A DNA stretch of 33,551 nucleotides from Actinokineospora fastidiosa. GTDB lineage: Bacteria; Actinomycetota; Actinomycetes; Mycobacteriales; Pseudonocardiaceae. Shown here in pieces: positions 24,383 to 32,425 of the stretch. Under the pieces are notes generated by a model. The model had not been told where the DNA came from. It was given only the letters and a program-made list of their open reading frames with translations, and did not search any database. Position 1 is the first letter of the stretch. Every line of letters begins with the position of its first letter. Position numbers and translations under genes: made by a program. The stretch is from positions 1-33,551 of the forward strand of contig NZ_BMRB01000014.1 of assembly GCF_014648415.1 (NCBI RefSeq), read 5' to 3'.

Positions 24383-24742
24383 GTGAGCCCGCACCGGCGC
24401 CAGGTCGTCACCAGCCCGCAGACCCGGCTGGCGCACGCGCGCCGCAGGCACCGCACGTCCTGGCGCCCGCCCGCGCTCGACCCGGCCGACGCGCGCCGCG
24501 CGCTGGCGGTCTACAAGGCGCAGCGGGTGCGCGCGGTCTCCGCCGTCGCCGCCCTGCTCGTGCTCATGGTCGGCCTGCCCCTGCTGCTGCGCGCCTACCC
24601 CGGTCTCGACGACGTCCGGCTGCTCGGCATCCCGGTGTCGTGGCTGGCGCTGCTGGCGCCGTACCCGGCGATGGTCGCCCTCTCCTGGTGGCAGCTGCGC
24701 CGCGCGGAGAAGGCCGAGGAGACCGCGGAGCCCGACCCGTGA
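24383..24742 (+). CDS. Small two-helix membrane protein (DUF485-like position)
   Basis: 119 residues. A basic N terminus (R-R-R-H-R-T-S-W) is followed by two hydrophobic helices (V-S-A-V-A-A-L-L-V-L-M-V-G-L-P-L-L-L and V-S-W-L-A-L-L-A-P-Y-P-A-M-V-A-L) and an acidic tail. It occupies the same place, immediately before an SSS symporter, as the YjcH/DUF485 protein before ActP, and has the same two-helix layout, but I do not see clear DUF485 sequence similarity. The GTG at 24383 lies 16 bases after the regulator stop; its own stop overlaps the symporter start (GTGA, 24739-24742). Probably an accessory subunit of that symporter. Confidence 0.75.
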   Translation: MSPHRRQVVTSPQTRLAHARRRHRTSWRPPALDPADARRALAVYKAQRVRAVSAVAALLVLMVGLPLLLRAYPGLDDVRLLGIPVSWLALLAPYPAMVALSWWQLRRAEKAEETAEPDP

Positions 24743-26499
24743 TCGTCTTCGCGGTCGTGCCGGTCGTCCTGGTCACCCTGCTGATCGGCCTGCGCGGGGT
24801 CGCGGCCATGCGCACCACCTCCGACTTCCTCATCGCCTCCCGCCGCGTCTCGCCGCTGCTGAACTCCGCTGCGGTGTCGGGGGAGTACCTGTCGGCGGCG
24901 TCGTTCCTGGGCGTGGCCGGGCTCGTGGTCAAGGACGGCATCGGCGCGCTGTGGTACCCGGTCGGGTTCACCGCGGGCTACGTCGCCATGCTCGCCCTCG
25001 TCGCCGCGCCCATGCGCCGCTCGGGCGCGGTCACCGTGCCGGACTTCGCCGAGGCGCGGCTGGCCTCGACCTCGCTGCGCAGGCTGGCCGCGGTGGTGGT
25101 GCTGGTGATCGGCGGGCTGTACCTGGTGCCGCAGTTCCGCACCGCGGGCCTGGTGCTCAGCGCGGTCGGCGGCAGCCCGTACTGGGTCGGCGTCGTCATC
25201 GCCGCGTTCGCCGCCGCGATGACCCTCGCGCTCGGCGGGATGCGCGCGGCGACGTACGTGCAGGCGTTCCAGTTCGTGTTCAAGCTGGTGCTGTTCATCA
25301 TCCCGGCGATCTGGCTGCTGATCGCGGTCGGCCCGCAGGTCCGGCACGAGGCAGTGCACCCGGTCGAGTTCACCCACTTCGCGCGGGACACCCCGGTCGC
25401 GTTCGAGCTGGAGGTCACCCTCGAACTCGACGAGCCCACCTCCGTGCGCACCGCGGACGGCAGCATGTCGGTGCTGCCGCCGGGGGAGTTCGCCGTCCCG
25501 CAGGGCACCACCATCGTCTTCGCCGACGGCGCGCCCGTGCCCGGCGTGCGCGGCGGGTCCCCGCCCGGCGCCGAGGGCTGGCAGCGGCCGCTGCTGGACC
25601 TGCGCGACGCGGGCTACCCGCTGCTGGGCACCCTCGCCGTCCTCGTCGCCACCATGCTCGGCACGATGGGCCTGCCGCACGTGCTGATGCGCTTCCACAC
25701 CAGCCCCAACGGCCGCGCCGCCCGCCGCACGGCCGCGCTCACCGTCGCCCTGCTCAGCGTCTTCTACCTGTTTCCCGGCATCTACGGGACGTTGGCGAAG
25801 GTCCTGGTCCCGCAGCTGTACCTGTCGGGGGCGACGGACACGGCCGTGGTGGCGCTGCCGTCCCAAGTGGACGCCGGGCCGTGGGGGCCGGTGTTCACCG
25901 GGCTGCTCACCGCGGGCGCGTTCGCCGCGTTCCTGGCGACCTCGCTGGGCCTGCTGCTGGTCGTGGCGGGCGCGATCTCGCACGACCTGCTGCCCGGCGG
26001 GCTGGCCCGGCTGCGCTTCACCGTGATCGGCGCGGCCGCGGTCGTCGTGCTGCTGGCCCTGCCGTCCGCGCGCATCGACGCGGGCGTGCTCGTCACGTGG
26101 GGCTTCACCGTGGCGGCCTCGACGTTCTGCCCGCTGCTGGTGCTGGGCATCTGGTGGTCGCGGCTGACGGTCGCGGGCGCGTTCGCAGGCGTCTCCGCCG
26201 GTCTGCTCGCCTCGGCGGGCGCGATCGCGGCGACGCTGTTCGCGCCGCCGGTCGATGGCTGGCTGTCGATCCTGATCGCCCAGCCCGCGCCCTGGTCGGT
26301 CCCGCTCGCCTTCGCCACCATGGTGGTGGTGTCGCTGTTCGGCCGTCCGCCCGCGTGGTCCGGCGCGGCCATGCTGCGCCTGCACCTGGGGGAGCGGCAC
26401 GCCCCGTCGGCGCACCGCGGACGTGACCTGGGCCACTCGTCTTGGTCGGCGCGCCGCTCGTCTGCCGTTCGTCGCATCACCCGTCGTTTGGACCGCTGA
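24739..26499 (+). CDS. Sodium:solute symporter (SSS), ActP-like monocarboxylate transporter
   Basis: 586 residues, many membrane helices. S-G-E-Y-L-S-A-A-S-F-L-G-V-A-G is the SSS helix-1/2 signature shared with ActP (S-G-D-Y-L-S-A-A-S-F-L-G-I-A-G in the second copy at 26907), and L-G-T-M-G-L-P-H-V-L-M-R-F-H-T matches its L-G-T-A-G-L-P-H-I-L-M-R-F-Y-T. Between these lies an unusual hydrophilic segment of roughly 90 residues (about 198-289) with acidic, beta-strand-like sequence (F-E-L-E-V-T-L-E-L-D-E), much longer than the loop of the second copy. The C terminus is strongly basic (R-R-S-S-A-V-R-R-I-T-R-R-L-D-R). The GTG at 24739 is set by overlap with the preceding gene. Acetate, pyruvate or propionate are the likely substrates. 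Confidence 0.88.
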   Translation: MIVFAVVPVVLVTLLIGLRGVAAMRTTSDFLIASRRVSPLLNSAAVSGEYLSAASFLGVAGLVVKDGIGALWYPVGFTAGYVAMLALVAAPMRRSGAVTVPDFAEARLASTSLRRLAAVVVLVIGGLYLVPQFRTAGLVLSAVGGSPYWVGVVIAAFAAAMTLALGGMRAATYVQAFQFVFKLVLFIIPAIWLLIAVGPQVRHEAVHPVEFTHFARDTPVAFELEVTLELDEPTSVRTADGSMSVLPPGEFAVPQGTTIVFADGAPVPGVRGGSPPGAEGWQRPLLDLRDAGYPLLGTLAVLVATMLGTMGLPHVLMRFHTSPNGRAARRTAALTVALLSVFYLFPGIYGTLAKVLVPQLYLSGATDTAVVALPSQVDAGPWGPVFTGLLTAGAFAAFLATSLGLLLVVAGAISHDLLPGGLARLRFTVIGAAAVVVLLALPSARIDAGVLVTWGFTVAASTFCPLLVLGIWWSRLTVAGAFAGVSAGLLASAGAIAATLFAPPVDGWLSILIAQPAPWSVPLAFATMVVVSLFGRPPAWSGAAMLRLHLGERHAPSAHRGRDLGHSSWSARRSSAVRRITRRLDR

Positions 26500-26502
26500 C
26501 GC

Positions 26503-26531
26503 TTCAAGCGGCCGTGCGCCCTCCCTAGCGT
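26503..26531 (+). promoter_or_regulatory. Promoter of the DUF485-actP pair
   Basis: TTCAAG (26503-26508) and TAGCGT (26526-26531) with a 17-base spacer, 31 bases before the ATG at 26563. GGAGGAGG at 26550-26557 is the ribosome site. This shows that the second symporter module can be transcribed separately from the first. Confidence 0.55.
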
Positions 26532-26562
26532 GACGCGGACCACCCCGTCGGAGGAGGCGCGC

Positions 26563-26910
26563 ATGAGCACCACCGAGTCCCAGGCTCGGCCCCCAGACAA
26601 CGCAGACCAGTGGACCGAGGTCCAGTCCAGTGCGGAGTTCGTCGAACTGCGCAGGCGGCTGCGCACGTTCGTCTTCCCGATGACCGCCCTGTTCCTGGTG
26701 TGGTACCTGCTGTATGTCCTGCTGGCCGACTACGCGCCGGAGTTCATGTCCACCAAGCTCCTCGGCAACATCAACGTCGGCCTGGTGCTCGGGCTGCTGC
26801 AGTTCGTCTCCACGTTCCTGATCACCACGCTCTACGTCCGCTACGCCAACCGCAAGCTCGACCCGCTGGCGCAGAAGCTCCGCGAGTCCGTCGGGGAGGA
26901 CCAGGGATGA
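26563..26910 (+). CDS. DUF485 family membrane protein (YjcH-like)
   Basis: 115 residues. After a polar N terminus the family core is clear: F-V-E-L-R-R-R-L-R-T-F-V-F-P-M-T-A-L-F-L-V-W-Y-L-L-Y-V-L-L-A-D-Y-A-P, then a second helix G-L-V-L-G-L-L-Q-F-V-S-T-F-L-I-T-T-L-Y-V and Y-V-R-Y-A-N-R-K-L-D-P-L-A. DUF485 proteins are found almost always next to ActP-type symporters (yjcH-actP) and are presumed accessory subunits. The ATG at 26563 follows GGAGGAGG, and the stop overlaps the actP start by four bases (ATGA). Confidence 0.93.
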   Translation: MSTTESQARPPDNADQWTEVQSSAEFVELRRRLRTFVFPMTALFLVWYLLYVLLADYAPEFMSTKLLGNINVGLVLGLLQFVSTFLITTLYVRYANRKLDPLAQKLRESVGEDQG

Positions 26911-28520
26911 CGACCCTCGCGCAAGGGGTGGAGGGCAACAGCCCCATCCTGAACATCAGCATCTTCGGCGCGTTCGTCGTCATCACGCTGATCGTGGTGT
27001 TCCGGGCCAGCCGCAACACCAAGACCGCCGCGGACTACTACGCCGCGGGCCGCTCGTTCACCGGCCCGCAGAACGGCGTCGCGATCTCCGGGGACTATCT
27101 GTCCGCCGCGTCGTTCCTCGGCATCGCGGGCGCGATCGCGCTCAACGGCTACGACGGCTTCCTGTACTCCATCGGCTTCCTCGTCGCCTGGCTCGTCGCC
27201 CTGCTGCTGGTGGCGGAGCTGCTGCGCAACACCGGCAAGTACACGATGGGCGACGTCCTGGCGTTCCGCATGAAGCAGCGCCCGGTGCGCGCGGCGGCGG
27301 CGACGTCCACGCTGGTCGTGTCGTTCTTCTACCTGCTCGCCCAGATGGCGGGCGCGGGCGGCCTCGTCGCCCTGCTGCTCGGCATCACCGGCGCGGGCGG
27401 CCAGGCCGTCGTCATCGCCGCCGTCGGCATCATCATGATCGTCTACGTGCTGGTCGGCGGCATGAAGGGCACCACGTGGGTGCAGATCATCAAGGCCGCC
27501 CTGCTGATCACCGGCGCGCTGGCCATGACGATCTGGGTGCTGGCCCAGTTCGGCTTCAACCTCTCGGCGCTGCTCGGCGGCGCGGTCGAGACCGGCGCGG
27601 CCAACGGCGGCGAGGCGCTGCTGAACCCGGGCAAGGCCTACGGCGCCACCGAGACCAGCAAGCTGGACTTCATCTCGCTGGCCCTGGCGCTGGTGCTGGG
27701 CACCGCCGGCCTGCCGCACATCCTGATGCGCTTCTACACCGTGCCCACGGCCAAGGAGGCCCGCCGCTCGGTGGTCTGGGCCATCTGGCTGATCGGCATC
27801 TTCTACCTGTTCACCCTGGTGCTGGGCTACGGCGCGGGCGCGCTCGTCGGCCCCGACGCCATCAAGGCCGCGCCCGGCGGGGCGAACTCCGCGGCGCCGC
27901 TGCTGGCCCAGGCCCTCGGCGGACCGGTGCTGCTCGGCTTCATCGCCGCCGTCGCCTTCGCCACGATCCTGGCGGTCGTCGCGGGCCTGACGATCACCGC
28001 GTCGGCGTCGTTCGCCCACGACATCTACGCCAACATCATCAAGAAGGGCCAGGTCGACGACAAGAACGCCGAGGTCCGCGTCGCCCGGATCACCGCGGTG
28101 GTCATCGGCGCGGTCGCCATCGTCGGCGGCATCGTCGCCAACGGCCAGAACATCGCGTTCCTGGTGGCGCTGGCCTTCGCGGTCGCGGCGTCGGCGAACC
28201 TGCCGACGATCCTGTACTCGCTGTTCTGGAAGCGCTTCAACACCAGCGGCGCACTCTGGAGCATCTACGGCGGCCTGGCGGTCTGCGTCCTGCTGATCGT
28301 CTTCTCGCCCGCGGTCTCCGGCAAGGCCAGCGCGATGTTCCCGGACGCGGACTTCGCCTGGTTCCCGCTGGCCAACCCCGGCATCGTCTCGATCCCGGTC
28401 GCCTTCGTCCTCGGCTGGCTGGGCACCGTGATCGGCGGCAAGGCCGACGAGAAGAAGTACGCCGAGATGGAGGTGCGCGCGCTGACCGGCGCGGGCGCCG
28501 AGAAGGCGGTCGTCCACTGA
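26907..28520 (+). CDS. actP: Cation/acetate symporter ActP
   Basis: 537 residues of the SSS family, close to the 549 of E. coli ActP. It imports acetate (and probably other short monocarboxylates) with sodium or protons across the cytoplasmic membrane. Features: S-G-D-Y-L-S-A-A-S-F-L-G-I-A-G, Y-D-G-F-L-Y-S-I-G-F, G-G-M-K-G-T-T-W-V-Q-I-I-K, G-T-A-G-L-P-H-I-L-M-R-F-Y-T-V and S-A-S-F-A-H-D-I-Y-A-N, all standard in ActP. The ATG at 26907 is inside the stop of the DUF485 gene. It is the last gene of the rightward module and is followed by a 17-bp perfect hairpin. The feeding enzyme, acetyl-CoA synthetase, is encoded at the other end of the module. Confidence 0.93.
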   Translation: MTTLAQGVEGNSPILNISIFGAFVVITLIVVFRASRNTKTAADYYAAGRSFTGPQNGVAISGDYLSAASFLGIAGAIALNGYDGFLYSIGFLVAWLVALLLVAELLRNTGKYTMGDVLAFRMKQRPVRAAAATSTLVVSFFYLLAQMAGAGGLVALLLGITGAGGQAVVIAAVGIIMIVYVLVGGMKGTTWVQIIKAALLITGALAMTIWVLAQFGFNLSALLGGAVETGAANGGEALLNPGKAYGATETSKLDFISLALALVLGTAGLPHILMRFYTVPTAKEARRSVVWAIWLIGIFYLFTLVLGYGAGALVGPDAIKAAPGGANSAAPLLAQALGGPVLLGFIAAVAFATILAVVAGLTITASASFAHDIYANIIKKGQVDDKNAEVRVARITAVVIGAVAIVGGIVANGQNIAFLVALAFAVAASANLPTILYSLFWKRFNTSGALWSIYGGLAVCVLLIVFSPAVSGKASAMFPDADFAWFPLANPGIVSIPVAFVLGWLGTVIGGKADEKKYAEMEVRALTGAGAEKAVVH

Positions 28521-28538
28521 GGACGCCGCAAGCGAGCC

Positions 28539-28579
28539 GACGGCTCCCGCCCGCCCGAGCACGGCGGGCGGGAGCCGTC
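28539..28579 (+). terminator. Strong terminator after actP
   Basis: Perfect 17-bp stem, GACGGCTCCCGCCCGCC (28539-28555) with GGCGGGCGGGAGCCGTC (28563-28579), and a 7-base loop, 18 bases after the stop. Confidence 0.88.
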
Positions 28580-28610
28580 ACCATCGCCACCGCTGTGATC
28601 ACATCGAGCT

Positions 28611-28639
28611 TCCACCCCGGCGACTGATCACGTAACAGT
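28611..28639 (+). promoter_or_regulatory. Candidate leaderless promoter of the HNH lipoprotein gene
   Basis: TTCCAC (28611-28616) and a GTAACAGT stretch (28632-28639) about 7 bases before the ATG at 28646 suggest a leaderless start. The hexamer does not match TANNNT exactly. Two TGATCAC elements (28596 and 28625) flank the -35. Confidence 0.35.
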
Positions 28640-28645
28640 GGACGC

Positions 28646-29260
28646 ATGCCGTCCCGGTTATCGCTCGCCCTGCTGACCCTGGTCGCGGGCTGCTCGCTCC
28701 CCGTCACCGCCCCCGAACCGCCGCCCGCCTCCGAACCGCCGCCCGCCCTGGCCGACCTCGGCGAGCCCCGGCCCGAGGACACCGGGGCGCACTACCGCCG
28801 CGCCGACTGGGGCGACTGGGACTACGACCCCGCCAGCAAGTGCAACACCCGCGAGCGCGTCCTTGCCCGCGACGGCCGCGGCCTCAAGGTCGACGCGCAG
28901 TGCAGGCCCACCTGCCCCCAGGGCGACTGCTGGACCAGCCCCTACGACGGCGTGGCCGTCGACGACGCGAGCGACCTGCAGATCGACCACATCGTGCCGC
29001 TGGCCGAGGCCAACCGCTCCGGCGCGCGGCGGTGGACCAAGGACGAGCGGGAGACCTTCTACAACGACCAGGACAACCTCGTCGCCGTCACCGCCCGGTC
29101 CAACCAGAGCAAGGGCGACGACGACCCCGGCCGGTGGCGGCCCGTGCGCGGGCACTGGTGCGACTACGCCACCCGCTACGTCACGATCAAGGCCCGCTAC
29201 CGGCTCTCCGTCGACCCCGTCGAGCACGCCGAGCTCGCCCGGATGCTCAACACGTGCTGA
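28646..29260 (+). CDS. Exported HNH-type nuclease lipoprotein (DUF1524/GmrSD C-terminal-like fold)
   Basis: 204 residues. A lipoprotein signal (L-S-L-A-L-L-T-L-V-A-G-C, lipobox L-V-A-G-C with Cys16) is followed by a Pro/Glu-rich linker, so the protein is anchored outside the membrane. The nuclease core has C-N-T-R-E-R-V-L, D-L-Q-I-D-H-I-V-P-L-A-E-A (His115 in DHIVPL, the beta-beta-alpha metal motif), N-D-Q-D-N-L-V-A-V-T and N-Q-S-K-G-D-D-D-P. Four cysteines (C-N-T-R; C-R-P-T-C-P-Q-G-D-C) could form disulfides. Secreted nucleases of this type are common in actinomycetes and degrade environmental DNA. It is not a restriction enzyme, given the export signal. The stop codon lies inside the following terminator hairpin. 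Confidence 0.87.
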   Translation: MPSRLSLALLTLVAGCSLPVTAPEPPPASEPPPALADLGEPRPEDTGAHYRRADWGDWDYDPASKCNTRERVLARDGRGLKVDAQCRPTCPQGDCWTSPYDGVAVDDASDLQIDHIVPLAEANRSGARRWTKDERETFYNDQDNLVAVTARSNQSKGDDDPGRWRPVRGHWCDYATRYVTIKARYRLSVDPVEHAELARMLNTC

Positions 29261-29292
29261 TGGCGGGGCCGCGCGCAGCGGCCCCGCCATCA
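29258..29292. terminator. Bidirectional terminator between HNH and trypsin-like genes
   Basis: Perfect 14-bp stem, TGATGGCGGGGCCG (29258-29271) with CGGCCCCGCCATCA (29279-29292), loop of 7. The left arm begins with the TGA stop of the HNH gene and the right arm ends 14 bases before the stop of the convergent protease gene. Confidence 0.88.
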
Positions 29293-29305
29293 CCGAGAAC
29301 GGCCG

Positions 29306-30031
29306 TCAGACGCCCGCGATGCTGGAGATCCAGCTGCGGTAGCGGGTGACGTTCGTGTAGTTGGTGACCGACTGGCGGTCGCTGGTCGAGGCCACGCCCA
29401 CCTGGCGGCCGTTGGCCATCATCGGGCCGCCCGAGTCGCCACCGGCGGCGATGCCGTCGACGCGGTAGGCGCGGATGGCGAGGCCGCCGTAGGCGTCGCT
29501 GGCGGTGGTGGACTGGACCCGCACGGTCGCGACCTTCAGGTAGCGCGACTGGCAGTTGATCTCCGAGCCGCAGCGCGAGGTCGCGCCCCAGCCGTAGATC
29601 TGCACGTTCTGCCCGACGGCCACGTCCGAGGTCGTGCCGAGCGGGGCGTAGGTCGCGTTCACCGACCGGTCGAGCCGGGCGATGGCCAGGTCCGAGGTGT
29701 GCCGGTAGATCTGCACCGCGTTGGCCACCACGCCGCCGGAGTGCTGGTCGAGGCTGCCGATGCGGAAGCTGATCCCGCCACCGGACACGCAGTGGCGCGC
29801 GGTCAGCACGTACTGCGGCGCGATGATGCTCGCCGAGCAGGTCTCGCGGCCGTTGGAGAACAGGCGGGCGGCCCACGGGGCGTTGCTCGCGTAGCCGCCG
29901 CCGATGATCATCGGTGTGACCTCGTGGTCACCGGCGGGCGGCGCGGCGGGAGCCGCGGTGGCGGCGGGGGCCAGGCCGAGCAGCGTGCACGCGGCCGCGG
30001 TGACGGCCAGTGCCAGCTTCGTCATCTTCAT
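29306..30031 (-). CDS. Secreted trypsin-like serine protease (family S1)
   Basis: 241 residues. A signal peptide (M-K-M-T-K-L-A-L-A-V-T-A-A-A-C, cut near A-T-A-A-P) is followed by a short propeptide ending before I-I-G-G-G-Y-A, where S1 proteases are activated by cleavage to free the Ile. Catalytic triad: His in L-T-A-R-H-C, Asp in S-D-L-A-I-A-R-L and Ser200 in A-A-G-G-D-S-G-G-P. Paired cysteines fit extracellular folding. There is no extra binding domain, so this is a compact digestive-type enzyme that acts outside the cell. The ATG at 30031 is the first of two (the other is two codons later); the ribosome site is weak (GAGAAG). Confidence 0.93.
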   Translation of the reverse strand: MKMTKLALAVTAAACTLLGLAPAATAAPAAPPAGDHEVTPMIIGGGYASNAPWAARLFSNGRETCSASIIAPQYVLTARHCVSGGGISFRIGSLDQHSGGVVANAVQIYRHTSDLAIARLDRSVNATYAPLGTTSDVAVGQNVQIYGWGATSRCGSEINCQSRYLKVATVRVQSTTASDAYGGLAIRAYRVDGIAAGGDSGGPMMANGRQVGVASTSDRQSVTNYTNVTRYRSWISSIAGV

Positions 30032-30355
30032 GGAATTACTTCTCGATTCCGCGGATCGCTCCGCTAGGCAGGGATGAATCGGGAAATGGGTCACCAGCGA
30101 TACCGCGATTGCGGCAACCCCGGCAGGTCGCCGGGTCTGGACCTGCGGGTTTGCCGCTTTCACCGGAACGATAATGGCCCGTTCGCAACTTTTACAGCAG
30201 CGGCTGGGTGATGCAAGTGCCGGTTGTTCACACCATTCCCGGTTGACCCCGACAAATGACGGGGGTGAATATCTCGATGATCGGGATGATCCGGGACTAG
30301 CATTGCCCCGACGAGCGGCAACGACCTGCCGCCGCGAGCACGGGAGGCGAACTCG
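30032..30355. promoter_or_regulatory. 324-bp divergent intergenic region between the trypsin-like gene and paaZ
   Basis: It is less GC-rich than its surroundings and holds no ORF. For paaZ, TTGACC (30243-30248) with a poor -10 near 30266-30272 and, further right, TAGCAT (30298-30303) without a good -35 are candidates; CGGGAGG lies 8 bases before the ATG. The 7-mer GATGATC occurs twice, 9 bases apart, at about 30276-30291. For the protease, TTGCAT-N16-TAAAAG can be read on the minus strand near 30188-30215. None is certain. Confidence 0.35.
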
Positions 30356-32377
30356 ATGGCGCTGCTGCGCAGCTACGTCGGCGGACACTGGCACACCCCC
30401 ACCGCGGAGGGGGCGCCGCTGCACGACGCGGTGACCGGGGAGGAGATCGCCCGGATCTCCAGCGCGGGGATCGACATGGCCGCCGCGCTCGACCACGGCA
30501 GGCGCACCGGCGGCCCGGCGCTGCGCGAGCTGACCTTCCACCAGCGCGCCGCCCTGCTCAAGACGCTCGCGCTGCACCTCACCGAGCACAAGGACGAGCT
30601 CTACGCCCTCTCCGCGCGCACGGGCGCGACCCAGCGCGACTCGCTGATCGACGTCGACGGCGGCATCGGCGTGCTGTTCGCCTACAGCGGCAAGGGCAGG
30701 CGCGAGATGCCCAACGCCAAGGTCTACGTCGAGGGCGCCGTCGAACCGCTCGGCAAGGGCGGCACGTTCCTCGGCCGCCACATCCTGACCCCGCTGCACG
30801 GCGTCGCGGTGCAGATCAACGCGTTCAACTTCCCCGTGTGGGGGCCGCTGGAGAAGTTCGCCCCCGCCTTCGTCGCAGGCGTGCCGAGCCTGATCAAGCC
30901 CGCCAGCCAGACCGCCTACCTCACCGCGCGCCTGGTGGAGCTGATCGTCGAGTCCGGCATCCTCCCCGAGGGCAGCGTCCAGCTCGTCTGCGGGAGCGCG
31001 GGCGACCTGCTCGACCACCTCACCCCGCAGGACCTGGTCGCCTTCACCGGCTCGGCGTCCACCGCGCAGCGGCTGCGCACCCACGAGGCCGTCGTCCGCC
31101 ACGCCGTGCGGTTCAACGCCGAGGCCGACTCGCTCAACTGCTCGATCCTCGGCCCCGACGCCCGCCCCGGCACCCCCGAGTTCGACCTGTACGTCAAGCA
31201 GCTCGTCACCGAGATGACCGCCAAGGCCGGGCAGAAGTGCACCGCCATCCGCCGCGCGCTCGTCCCGGCCGAGCTGATCGACGACGTCGCCGCCGCGACC
31301 GCGGAGCGCCTGGCCAAGGTCGTGATCGGCAACCCGGCGAACCCGGACGTGCGCATGGGCGCGCTCGCGGGCCTTGAGCAGCGCGAGGAGGTGCGCCGCT
31401 CGCTGAAGGCGCTCACCGCCGCCGGTCAGGTCGTCTTCGGCGACCCCGAGCGGGTCGAGGTGGTCGACGCCGACCCCGAGCGCGGCGCGTTCCTCTCGCC
31501 GGTCCTGCTGCGCGCCGACCCCGACCGCGCCGAGCCGCACGAGGTGGAGGCGTTCGGCCCGGTGGCCACGCTGCTGCCGTACGACTCCGCCGAGCACGCC
31601 GTCGAGCTGGCCGCGCGCGGGCACGGCAGCCTCGTGGGCTCGGTCGTCACCGGGGACGCGGAGTTCGCCGCGTCCGTCGTGCTGGGCGTCGCCCCCTGGC
31701 ACGGGCGCGTCCTGGTGCTCGACACCGACGACGCCAGGGAGTCCACCGGGCACGGCTCGCCGCTGCCGCCGCTGGTCCACGGCGGCCCCGGCCGCGCGGG
31801 CGGCGGCGAGGAGATGGGCGGCATCCGCGCCGTCCTGCACCACATGCAGCGCACCGCCGTGCAGGCCAGCCCGAAGGTGCTCGCCGCGATCACCGGCCAG
31901 TGGGCGGCGGGGGCGCCGCGCCGCGAGGACGTGCACCCGTTCCGCAAGACGCTGGCCGAGCTGCGCGTCGGCGACGCGGTGGTGGCGGGCCCGCGCGAGG
32001 TCACCCAGGCCGACATCGACCACTTCGCCGAGTTCACCGGCGACACCTTCTACGCGCACACCGACCCCGACGCCGCGGCGGCCAACCCCCTCTTCGGCGG
32101 GATCGTCGCGCACGGGTACCTGGTGGTGTCCTTCGCCGCGGGCCTGTTCGTCTCGCCGGAGCCCGGCCCGGTGCTGGCCAACTACGGGCTGGAGAACCTG
32201 CGGTTCGTCACCCCGGTCTACCCCGGTGACGCGCTGACCGTGACGCTCACCTGCAAGCAGATCACCCCGAGGGAGAACGCCGACTACGGCGAGGTCCGCT
32301 GGGACGCCGAGGTCACCAAGCAGGACGGGACCATCGCGGCCCAGTACGACGTGCTGACACTGGTCGCGAAGGCGTGA
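30356..32377 (+). CDS. paaZ: Bifunctional aldehyde dehydrogenase/enoyl-CoA hydratase PaaZ (oxepin-CoA hydrolase)
   Basis: 673 residues. In phenylacetate degradation PaaZ opens the ring of oxepin-CoA (MaoC-type hydratase domain) and oxidises the resulting semialdehyde with NADP (ALDH domain). The N-terminal 520 residues are ALDH: Q-I-N-A-F-N-F-P-V-W-G-P-L-E-K, F-T-G-S-A-S-T-A, base Glu256 in N-A-E-A-D-S-L-N, nucleophile Cys295 in K-A-G-Q-K-C-T, exactly the numbers known for E. coli PaaZ. The C-terminal 140 residues are MaoC: F-T-G-D-T-F-Y-A-H-T-D, N-P-L-F-G-G-I-V-A-H-G-Y. Both active sites look intact. It stands alone: no paaABCDE, paaG or paaK genes are in the window. The ATG at 30356 follows CGGGAGG. 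Confidence 0.95.
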   Translation: MALLRSYVGGHWHTPTAEGAPLHDAVTGEEIARISSAGIDMAAALDHGRRTGGPALRELTFHQRAALLKTLALHLTEHKDELYALSARTGATQRDSLIDVDGGIGVLFAYSGKGRREMPNAKVYVEGAVEPLGKGGTFLGRHILTPLHGVAVQINAFNFPVWGPLEKFAPAFVAGVPSLIKPASQTAYLTARLVELIVESGILPEGSVQLVCGSAGDLLDHLTPQDLVAFTGSASTAQRLRTHEAVVRHAVRFNAEADSLNCSILGPDARPGTPEFDLYVKQLVTEMTAKAGQKCTAIRRALVPAELIDDVAAATAERLAKVVIGNPANPDVRMGALAGLEQREEVRRSLKALTAAGQVVFGDPERVEVVDADPERGAFLSPVLLRADPDRAEPHEVEAFGPVATLLPYDSAEHAVELAARGHGSLVGSVVTGDAEFAASVVLGVAPWHGRVLVLDTDDARESTGHGSPLPPLVHGGPGRAGGGEEMGGIRAVLHHMQRTAVQASPKVLAAITGQWAAGAPRREDVHPFRKTLAELRVGDAVVAGPREVTQADIDHFAEFTGDTFYAHTDPDAAAANPLFGGIVAHGYLVVSFAAGLFVSPEPGPVLANYGLENLRFVTPVYPGDALTVTLTCKQITPRENADYGEVRWDAEVTKQDGTIAAQYDVLTLVAKA

Positions 32378-32384
32378 CACAGGG

Positions 32385-32413
32385 GAAGGGGGCCCGCGCC
32401 GCGGGCCCCCTTC
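32385..32413. terminator. Bidirectional terminator between paaZ and the snapalysin-like gene
   Basis: Perfect 13-bp stem, GAAGGGGGCCCGC (32385-32397) with GCGGGCCCCCTTC (32401-32413) and a 3-base loop. It lies 8 bases after the paaZ stop and 13 before the convergent stop. Confidence 0.85.
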
Positions 32414-32425
32414 GTCATTGCCGGA

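Noticed and set aside
28646..29260. HNH protein as a defence or restriction enzyme
   Set aside because: Clear lipoprotein signal and no partner genes; it is an exported nuclease.
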